From Bacteriovoracaceae bacterium (GTDB lineage: Bacteria > Bdellovibrionota > UBA1018): 20,602 bases of DNA. Positions 14,911 through 20,602 of the stretch are shown here, in pieces. Position 1 is the first letter of the stretch; each line of letters begins with the position of its first letter. The notes below the pieces were generated by a model. The model was not told where the DNA came from and made no database searches. It saw nothing but the letters and a program-made list of their open reading frames with translations. The stretch is from the NCBI GenBank assembly GCA_023250755.1, contig JAHFAC010000005.1, positions 1-20,602 of the forward strand. Direction: 5' to 3'. The position numbers and the translations under genes are program-made.

Positions 14911-16391
14911 AGTTCAAAAGTGCTTTTTTGGCTGCTCTTTTAGTGATTGGGTTACTTTCTCCGTTGGCGCTGTTGTTGCGTACTCAGCAGCCGTGGAACT
15001 GTTTTCAGCGAACTTACGATGAGTCGTATTTTCTTCAAGCTGTGACAAATTGGGCAGACGGAAAAGGATTTCGCACCCATGCACAGCTGAAGCCCTTTGA
15101 CCCCGGGATTACCATTGGGTTGCCGATGGCATGGGGGGCAACCCTCATCAAAAAACTAACTGGGCTAGAGTGGACTCAATCGGCTCGTTTTTGGGTCTAT
15201 CTTAATTTTTATTTTCTACTCGCTTTGGTGACATGGGCCGGCATTCGAAGGGGACGTACAGCCAGCTCAGGACTGATTGCACTTGCGCTTTTTGGTTATG
15301 CCGTGTGTAAGGCACCGGCCGCTCCTTATGCGACTTATGGGATTTTAGGTGAAATTCCGGCAGCTGTGTTTGCGATCTTGGCGCTGTTTGCCTTAGATGG
15401 TCGCCGTTTCGTAATAGCGGGATTACTAGGTGTGATCGCTTTTTTTATCAAACCGACGTTTTTATTTTTTATTCCAGCCTTGGCGCTGGCGGCTTTTATT
15501 GCGCAGGGGAGCCGAATAGGGTGCCGAATAGGATGGAGGATCGCGGTTACCGGGGCTGGAGCGATCCTATTGATCTGGTTTGCAATTGCATTTCAAAGGG
15601 GAGAGTCGCTCCTCGAGTATTGGCGTACATTTAGTTCAACGGCGGCGAGTATTTCTTTGGTGAATCGCCCTCCTGATCCGCTTCCCTTTTTAAATTATTT
15701 TAAGAGTGCAGGGTGGGTCACGACGCTATTTTCGATAGCGATTGTGCTGCTTGGAATTTCAGGTGGAATCAAAATAGGGCAGAAAGAGCCATCTCCTCTC
15801 AAAGCCAGCGAGTGGGCAGCATGGCTTTTTTTCGTATTAGGAGTGTTCTTTTATCTTTGTATGGGGGCTCAACCTGTTCCAAAACAGTGGTTTGTTTTTT
15901 ATCTCCCAGGTGCGGCTGTGATTGCCATTCGTGCTGGGACAGTGTTGGGACCTAAACTAGCAAGGCTGTTTCAGGGGGAGGTTGTCACTGGAGCGTTGAT
16001 TGCTTCCTGTCTCATCTGGATGATCAACGTGCCCTCGTTTGCAAAACGTGAGTTTGATCGTACTCCTGAAACCGCTTGTCCCGTCAAGGAGCAGGAGGCG
16101 GTCGACCGCATCCTTGTTGATTTGCAGCAGAAAAATGAGATTGCTCCCACCGACGTCGCGGTTGTGGCAGAAATGTCATGGTTTCAATTTCCTTACAAAA
16201 CGGGGTGGAATCTGGCTCATTATCGGTCATGGGGTGATCTCTTGGTTCCACCTCGTTTTGTGACCGGGGATCTTTCCACCGTGCTGCCTGCACCCGTAGG
16301 TTGTAAAGTAGTTTGGAAGGGGAGTGCTGTTGCGCTTCTCGAATGCGAATTGCCCGCCTCTCATGCTAATATTAAACTCCATGCCAAATAA
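14907..16391 (+). CDS. Multi-pass membrane protein, GT-C-like glycosyltransferase candidate
   Basis: A 494-residue integral membrane protein with perhaps ten hydrophobic segments (for example around 6-24, 99-113, 121-135, 150-163, 168-198 and 213-229), ending in a soluble C-terminal part of roughly 100 residues. After the first membrane segment an acidic pair, Asp38-Glu39 in TYDESYF, sits where GT-C enzymes (PMT/ArnT/PglB-like) have their catalytic acid in the first outer loop. That suggests a transferase using a polyprenyl-phosphate sugar at the outer face of the inner membrane. I do not recognise a specific family, so it could be an uncharacterised envelope protein. The true start is ATG 14907 in an ATGA overlap with the preceding gene. 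A 12-base tandem repeat lies in the coding sequence near 15511-15532. It overlaps the next gene by 11 bases. Confidence 0.7.
   Translation: MKFKSAFLAALLVIGLLSPLALLLRTQQPWNCFQRTYDESYFLQAVTNWADGKGFRTHAQLKPFDPGITIGLPMAWGATLIKKLTGLEWTQSARFWVYLNFYFLLALVTWAGIRRGRTASSGLIALALFGYAVCKAPAAPYATYGILGEIPAAVFAILALFALDGRRFVIAGLLGVIAFFIKPTFLFFIPALALAAFIAQGSRIGCRIGWRIAVTGAGAILLIWFAIAFQRGESLLEYWRTFSSTAASISLVNRPPDPLPFLNYFKSAGWVTTLFSIAIVLLGISGGIKIGQKEPSPLKASEWAAWLFFVLGVFFYLCMGAQPVPKQWFVFYLPGAAVIAIRAGTVLGPKLARLFQGEVVTGALIASCLIWMINVPSFAKREFDRTPETACPVKEQEAVDRILVDLQQKNEIAPTDVAVVAEMSWFQFPYKTGWNLAHYRSWGDLLVPPRFVTGDLSTVLPAPVGCKVVWKGSAVALLECELPASHANIKLHAK
15511..15532 (+). repeat. 12-bp in-frame tandem repeat within the membrane-protein gene
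   Basis: GCCGAATAGG occurs at 15511-15520 and again at 15523-15532, a 12-base period. It encodes a repeating Arg-Ile-Gly unit (SRIG, CRIG, then WRIA) in a basic stretch between two hydrophobic segments, probably a cytoplasmic loop. It is likely a small slippage duplication with no other evident role. Confidence 0.6.
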
Positions 16392-17322
16392 AATACCTGA
16401 AAAAATCCTTGTTACTGGAGGTTCGGGCTTCATTGGGACGCATCTGTGCCGGGTTTTGCTCAAGGCAGGATATGAGGTGCGGGTCTTGGACCTGGTTATT
16501 CCCGCAAAGCCGTTCGAAGACGTGCGATATATCCAGGGTGATGTACGGGACATGGCGACCGTGAGTGCCGCAGTCAGGGATGTCTGTGCAGTTTTTCATT
16601 TTGCAGCGCGGGTGAGTGTTCCTGTGTGCAGGGATGAGCCTGTTGAGAGCTATCACACGAATGTTTTAGGCACGGCACGGATTGCAGAGGCGATTAGGCA
16701 CGAAAGTCTTAGGCAAGATCGAAAAGTGCGCCTAATTTTTAGCAGTTCTGCTTCAGTTTATGGAAATTTGGGGAGGGAGGGGTTTCCTCTTTCTGAGGAA
16801 GGGCCGACTGCTCAGCCGCTGTCGCTCTATGCAGCACAAAAATTGGCGTCAGAGCAGATGCTTCGACTTTTTCACCAGGATTATGGTCTAGCGGCTTTAG
16901 TCTTTCGGTTTTTCAATGTTTATGGACCAGGACAAGATCCTCAGTCTCCTTACTCAGGAGTGATTTCGGTTTTTTCATCCGCCCTTCGGGATGCCAAACC
17001 CCTGCGTCTCAATGGGGGCGGATCTCAGACCCGAGATTTTGTTTCGGTTTACGATATTGTAACGGGTTGTATTCGGGCGCTGGAGGTTCACGAAAAACAG
17101 TGCGACGCGAGACCGATCAATATCGGTTTTGGTCGCAGTGTGAGTATCCGAACTTTGGCTGAAGAAATGATTCAACTATCGAAAAAAGAGGTCCCACTCG
17201 AAATTTCTCTGCCTTGGCCGGGCGATGTCCTTCACTCTCTTGCAGATATTCGATGCGCTCAGAAAATTTTGAATTGGAATCCCCAGTTTCACTTGAGCGA
17301 AGGATTGGCGGAGCTGCTTTGA
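16381..17322 (+). CDS. NAD-dependent sugar epimerase/dehydratase, GalE-like extended SDR
   Basis: A 313-residue extended SDR. The NAD site TGGSGFIG is at 12-19, GDVRD at 53-57, HFAARVSVP at 73-81, SSSASVYG at 121-128 and the catalytic Tyr150/Lys154 in YAAQK. FFNVYGPGQDP and TRDFVSVYDIV are typical of UDP-hexose 4-epimerases and related WbpP/Gne-type enzymes. It probably supplies an epimerised nucleotide sugar for the flanking glycosyltransferases; the substrate cannot be read from the sequence. The tyrosine motif is YAAQK instead of the usual YGxSK, but both catalytic residues are kept. I chose ATG 16381, which overlaps the upstream stop by 11 bases; an ATG at 16363 is the alternative, and neither has a clear ribosome site. 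The next gene starts at the last base of its stop codon. Confidence 0.87.
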   Translation: MPNKIPEKILVTGGSGFIGTHLCRVLLKAGYEVRVLDLVIPAKPFEDVRYIQGDVRDMATVSAAVRDVCAVFHFAARVSVPVCRDEPVESYHTNVLGTARIAEAIRHESLRQDRKVRLIFSSSASVYGNLGREGFPLSEEGPTAQPLSLYAAQKLASEQMLRLFHQDYGLAALVFRFFNVYGPGQDPQSPYSGVISVFSSALRDAKPLRLNGGGSQTRDFVSVYDIVTGCIRALEVHEKQCDARPINIGFGRSVSIRTLAEEMIQLSKKEVPLEISLPWPGDVLHSLADIRCAQKILNWNPQFHLSEGLAELL

Positions 17323-18278
17323 TGCGATGGTTGCAATGGAGCCCTCATGATTTGTCTTATGGACTAGGCGGGGTGGAGGTTCACGCGCGATCTGTTCATC
17401 GCGAGCTTTTGGGCTTTGGAGTAGATTCTCATCTCTCTTCGGATCCTCACCGGTTAGACGACTCTTGGGATGTGATTCAAACGCATGGGTGTGGCCCCCT
17501 TCCTGAATTTTCTAAACGCAAGGCGATCCGCGTTCATACGCTTCATGGAACGACTTTGGGCAGAGTCAGTGCTTGCAGGGAGTGGCTTTGGCCAGGGGGA
17601 TACCTGGCCTATGGCAAAGAAGGGTTGGGCGTTGTACGGGGTGACGTTATCCTCGGTGTACATCCCGGGATTCATTTATTGTCCCTTGCCCGCCTTTTGG
17701 GGAAAAAGACAGCAGTGTGTTGGAATGGTTGGGACAGTGGTCAAGCTGAGGCGGGGCTGCCTCTCGAGTTCAAATCGAAACTCGATCAGTTTGGATCTTT
17801 TTTCTGTTTTGTTGGGCGGGGCGACGATCCAGTCAAAAATACGCCCTGGATCGAAAAAATCTTGAAGTCAGCTCCTCAAATGAAGTTGGTGGCGATCCCT
17901 GGAGAAGGATTTAAGGCTTCTGAGCAAATTCTGACTTCAGGTTTGTTAAATCCTTCGCAGATTATTTCAGTGCTTCGTCGGAGTCTGGGTCTTTTGCTGT
18001 GTTCTCACTATGAAGGATTGCCTCTGGTCGTACTCGAAGCCTTGGGGTGGGGTATCCCTGTTTACACTACCGAGGTGGGAGGCTTGAGTTATTTGTCACG
18101 TGAACTCCAAGGGCTTCACTTGCTCCCCTTGGAGGAATCAGTGTGGAAAAGTGCTTTGTCCAGCGCAAAGGATTTACAAGGGAGCGTGGAGCGTCGGGAG
18201 TGGAATCGAAAGCTCATTCCGAGCTGGAAAGAGGTAGCCCGTACGGTGCTTGAGGGGGTGAGAGAAGTGAGTGGCTAA
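17322..18278 (+). CDS. GT4-like glycosyltransferase, short form
   Basis: A 318-residue GT-B-type glycosyltransferase, somewhat shorter than usual for GT4. The N-terminal GLGGVEVHARSVHREL (14-29) resembles the glycine-rich start of GT4 enzymes. VHTLHGTT (71-78) follows, and the donor-binding stretch HYEGLPLVVLEALGWG (229-244) carries both Glu231 and Glu239 of the E-x7-E motif, then TTEVGG. Donor and acceptor are unknown. ATG 17322 shares its first base with the upstream TGA stop and has GGAG 9 bases before it. It ends the four-gene plus-strand operon; a 77-base gap follows before the ATPase gene, with no terminator that I can recognise. Confidence 0.85.
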   Translation: MRWLQWSPHDLSYGLGGVEVHARSVHRELLGFGVDSHLSSDPHRLDDSWDVIQTHGCGPLPEFSKRKAIRVHTLHGTTLGRVSACREWLWPGGYLAYGKEGLGVVRGDVILGVHPGIHLLSLARLLGKKTAVCWNGWDSGQAEAGLPLEFKSKLDQFGSFFCFVGRGDDPVKNTPWIEKILKSAPQMKLVAIPGEGFKASEQILTSGLLNPSQIISVLRRSLGLLLCSHYEGLPLVVLEALGWGIPVYTTEVGGLSYLSRELQGLHLLPLEESVWKSALSSAKDLQGSVERREWNRKLIPSWKEVARTVLEGVREVSG

Positions 18279-18324
18279 GGTTTGTTCCTTCGTCATAGGA
18301 CCTCTTTCATATTATTTTCTTTTA

Positions 18325-18355
18325 TAAGACTAATATACCGTGTATATTAGTCTTA
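18325..18355. promoter_or_regulatory. 14+14 bp perfect inverted repeat abutting the ATPase start codon, probable operator
   Basis: The left arm TAAGACTAATATAC (18325-18338) and the right arm GTATATTAGTCTTA (18342-18355) are exact reverse complements around a 3-base centre CGT. The last base of the repeat is immediately before the ATG at 18356. There is no Shine-Dalgarno site. TATATT at 18343-18348 sits about where a -10 box would lie for a transcript starting at the ATG. The symmetry fits a dimeric regulator binding over the promoter and start, or a structured mRNA 5' end. The repeat is seen; its function is inferred. Confidence 0.65.
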
Positions 18356-19525
18356 ATGTACAAAAGAGTTTTAATTGACCATATCCCATTGAATTCATTC
18401 TTTTTATTTGGCCCCAGGCAGTCTGGAAAAAGTACTCTACTCAGTCAATTGGATCCGATTTGGGGCCTGGATTTATTGGATCCTGAAAAACAGCTAGAAT
18501 ACACGAAAGATCCCAAAGTCCTGTATCGTATTCTTACACAAGAGCAATTTGTGAATCGTTCAGGATGGATTGTATTAGACGAAATTCAACGTGCCCCATC
18601 CTTGCTCGATGTCGTACAGATCCTGATGCGGGAACGGCCGTCACTCAGGTTTGCACTTTCTGGATCCAGCGCACGAAAATTAAAACGCGATTCAGCAAAC
18701 CTTTTAGGTGGCCGCGCTGTCGTTCGCACTCTTCATCCACTTACTTATTTAGAATTGGGCAATGATTTTGCCTTGGACCGGATATTGGGGTTCGGATCTC
18801 TTCCAAAAATATATTCTTTGATTTCCTCGGGAGAGACGTCGACGGCGCAGGATCTGCTTAAGAGCTATGTCATTACCTATCTGAACGAAGAAATCAAAGC
18901 AGAAGCCCTCGTTAGAAATCTACAGGGATTTCAAAATTTTCTGGACTTGGCCGCGTTTCAATTTACTGAGCAAGTGAATTTCAGCAGAATGGAAAAAGAT
19001 TGCAGAGTGTCCTACTCTGCAATTCGTGATTACTATTCCATTTTGGAAGATACGTTGATTGGTTTTTTCCTGCAGCCCTATCTGCGCAGCAGGCGAAAGC
19101 GGATGAGTCATGCACCCAAATTTTATTTCTTCGACAATGGGGTTACGCGAGCCATTTTAGGGCTTCATCGTTCGGCCATTTCGCCCCTCGAAAGGGGGCG
19201 TCTTTGGGAGCAATGGTTTATCCAAGAGGTGATGCGAATGAATGCTTACTACCAAAAAGAATGGGTTCTCTCTTTTTGGAGAACAAGTCATGGTGCTGAA
19301 GTTGATCTTCTGATCGAGCGCGGCCGTGAGATTTTGTGCGCGATTGAGATGAAGTCAGGACGCATTATTTCGGATTCAGAGCTTACCGGGATCAAGTCGT
19401 TCCAAATGGATCATCCCAAGGTGCCATGCTTTGTAGCGGGGAGTTTTGAACAGCCTCAAAAATTTTCGGTTTGTGAGGTTTATCCGGCTCTTTTTTTATT
19501 AGACAAGCTGAAAAAAGAATTTTGA
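18356..19525 (+). CDS. AAA-type ATPase with DUF4143-like C-terminal domain
   Basis: A 389-residue protein of the COG1373-type ATPase family, whose role is unknown and which is common as scattered accessory genes in bacteria. The N-terminal ATPase has Walker A GPRQSGKST (19-27), Walker B WIVLDEIQ (71-78) with Asp75/Glu76, and a sensor-like LSGSSARKL (101-109). HPLTYLEL (127-134) and LNEEIKAEALVRN (176-188) are hallmark stretches. The C-terminal half has FYFFDNGV (256-263) and a restriction-nuclease-like arrangement of GAEVD (Asp317) and IEMKSG (Glu331, Lys333). Length is normal and no damage is seen. The start is the ATG directly after a perfect palindrome, with no ribosome site, so the gene may be leaderless and autoregulated. 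It interrupts a run of sugar genes and does not belong to them functionally, which suggests an insertion. Confidence 0.88.
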   Translation: MYKRVLIDHIPLNSFFLFGPRQSGKSTLLSQLDPIWGLDLLDPEKQLEYTKDPKVLYRILTQEQFVNRSGWIVLDEIQRAPSLLDVVQILMRERPSLRFALSGSSARKLKRDSANLLGGRAVVRTLHPLTYLELGNDFALDRILGFGSLPKIYSLISSGETSTAQDLLKSYVITYLNEEIKAEALVRNLQGFQNFLDLAAFQFTEQVNFSRMEKDCRVSYSAIRDYYSILEDTLIGFFLQPYLRSRRKRMSHAPKFYFFDNGVTRAILGLHRSAISPLERGRLWEQWFIQEVMRMNAYYQKEWVLSFWRTSHGAEVDLLIERGREILCAIEMKSGRIISDSELTGIKSFQMDHPKVPCFVAGSFEQPQKFSVCEVYPALFLLDKLKKEF

Positions 19526-19588
19526 GAGGACGGTTGAATGGGATTGCTGTGCTTCGAACCACTTTTAAGGCAGTGAAGGGAATAAGAA

Positions 19589-20602
19589 ATGGGCCCTAAA
19601 GTTGAAGTTTTTATCCTGAATTACAACGGTTCCGAAGCTCTTTTGCAAACCTTGGAATCCGTACTTGCTCAAACCTACTCACATAAAAAAATAATCTTAT
19701 CCGACAATGGATCGACTGACTCAAGTGTTGAAAATGCAAAACATCTTGAGGATCGCGGTCTTGAAATTCGAGTCCGAAATCCGGGCACCGGAGATTGTTA
19801 CAGCCATTACAACGTGTGCATTGCCGAAGCATGCGCACCCTATTTGGCTATTTTTCATGGTGATGATGTTTATGGGCCGACGATGGTTGAAAAGCAAATT
19901 GCCTTTCTTGAGGAAAACTCTGATGTAGACGCGGTCCTCACTTCTGCTATTGCGATTGGTCCTAAAAATGAAACGCTTTGGCCTTTGCGGATTCCACAAG
20001 GAATCAAGAATCCAATTCTGGACCGTTTTGAAGTTTTTGATCACACGCTCAAGAATGGCAGCTCTTTTCTGATTTGCCCTTCAGCACTTTTCAGGAGATC
20101 AGTCTTCGATCGGATCGGTCATTTTAGGGCAGAGCTTCCTTATTGCGCTGATCTCGAATTTTGGATGCGAATCCTGTTTAGAGGAAAAGGATTGGGATAT
20201 CTTGCTGAGCCACTCATGAGGTATCGACTCACTCTTTCGCAGGGAAGCAGCGTTTATGAGCAATCACGGGTTGACGCTTCAGAATTTTTTAGGATGATGG
20301 ATGGGTATCTCGATGAATTTTCTCGTCCCTTAGAAGTTAGGCTGGCTTATGAGGCTCTTCGCCATCTTGATTTATTTCAGGCGGGGTTGAATCGCTTGGC
20401 CAAATTGGGCGACGATGCTCTTTTGTTGCAAGAGTTGGGATGGTTCAAACAAAAAAAACATCGCGCTTGGATTAAAAACTTTGGAGTCGTGGACCGTCTT
20501 CGGATTTTAGGCGGGAGATTCATGACGCCTTGGGCCCAAACTCCAATGGGCCCGAAATTTGCGCGCTGGCTACTCAGGCAAACGGATCCACGCGTGAGTT
20601 TG
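19589..20602 (+). CDS. GT2 family (GT-A fold) glycosyltransferase, incomplete at right edge
   Basis: The frame is open from ATG 19589 to the window end (338 codons, no stop), so the C-terminus is missing. The start is typical of inverting GT2 enzymes: VEVFILNYNG (5-14), an LSDNGSTDSS nucleotide-binding stretch (37-46) and the metal-binding GDD at 91-93 in FHGDDVYGP. Further on, CADLEFWMRILFRGKGLGYL and MRYRLT are the usual acceptor-side and base region of polysaccharide and rhamnan-type GT2 proteins. No membrane segment is visible in the part present. Donor and acceptor are unknown. AAGGG 8 bases before the ATG is the likely ribosome site. The 63 bases between the ATPase stop and this start hold nothing else that I recognise. 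Confidence 0.88.
   Translation, partial: MGPKVEVFILNYNGSEALLQTLESVLAQTYSHKKIILSDNGSTDSSVENAKHLEDRGLEIRVRNPGTGDCYSHYNVCIAEACAPYLAIFHGDDVYGPTMVEKQIAFLEENSDVDAVLTSAIAIGPKNETLWPLRIPQGIKNPILDRFEVFDHTLKNGSSFLICPSALFRRSVFDRIGHFRAELPYCADLEFWMRILFRGKGLGYLAEPLMRYRLTLSQGSSVYEQSRVDASEFFRMMDGYLDEFSRPLEVRLAYEALRHLDLFQAGLNRLAKLGDDALLLQELGWFKQKKHRAWIKNFGVVDRLRILGGRFMTPWAQTPMGPKFARWLLRQTDPRVSL

Noticed and set aside
18285..18310. AAGG...CCTT element after the GT4 gene as a terminator
   Set aside because: Only four base pairs and no T-run follows directly.

Overview
The window comes from a bacterial chromosome, most likely a Gram-negative: it carries a nonulosonic (sialic-like) acid operon, several glycosyltransferases and a multi-pass GT-C-like membrane enzyme, typical of an envelope polysaccharide or flagellin-glycosylation locus. 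Base composition looks roughly balanced by eye. TGA serves as a normal stop in many genes here, so the code is standard. I cannot place the organism more precisely from sequence alone. No tRNA, rRNA, CRISPR array, insertion sequence or integrase was seen.

Region 1 (1-2274, plus strand) holds three coupled genes of 5'-methylthioadenosine (MTA) / 5'-deoxyadenosine salvage: the 3' part of an MTA/SAH-deaminase-like amidohydrolase, a class II aldolase and an MtnA-type isomerase. The deaminase has an in-frame TGA at 120-122, at a position where the family normally has Gly. It is either a fresh pseudogene or a sequence error.

Region 2 (2255-13658, minus strand) is an eleven-gene operon. Read from 13658 downward it is legB, legC, legG (neuC-like), legH/neuD-like, legI (neuB-like), ptmE, ptmF, legF, ptmA, a hisF-hisH fusion, and a WbpG/PseA-type amidotransferase. 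Most junctions are 4-base ATGA overlaps. The set matches the GDP-sugar route to CMP-legionaminic acid described in Campylobacter. The last two genes should add an acetamidino (amidine) group, with the glutaminase half of the fusion supplying ammonia. The fusion has HisF first and HisH second, the reverse of eukaryotic HIS7.

Region 3 (13744-18278, plus strand) is a divergent, tightly packed four-gene operon: a GT4-like glycosyltransferase, a GT-C-like membrane protein, a GalE-like sugar epimerase/dehydratase and a second GT4-like glycosyltransferase. The 85 bp gap at 13659-13743 must serve both directions.

Region 4 (18356-19525, plus strand) is a single DUF4143-type AAA ATPase. A 14+14 bp perfect inverted repeat ends at the base before its ATG, so the gene may be leaderless and self-regulated. 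It looks like an accessory insertion between sugar genes. The window ends inside a GT2 glycosyltransferase (19589 to the edge), which resumes the glycan theme.

Points that stand out are the HisF-HisH fusion with a changed HisF catalytic residue, the complete amidinated-legionaminate operon, the operator-like palindrome abutting the ATPase start, and the nonsense codon in the MTA deaminase.
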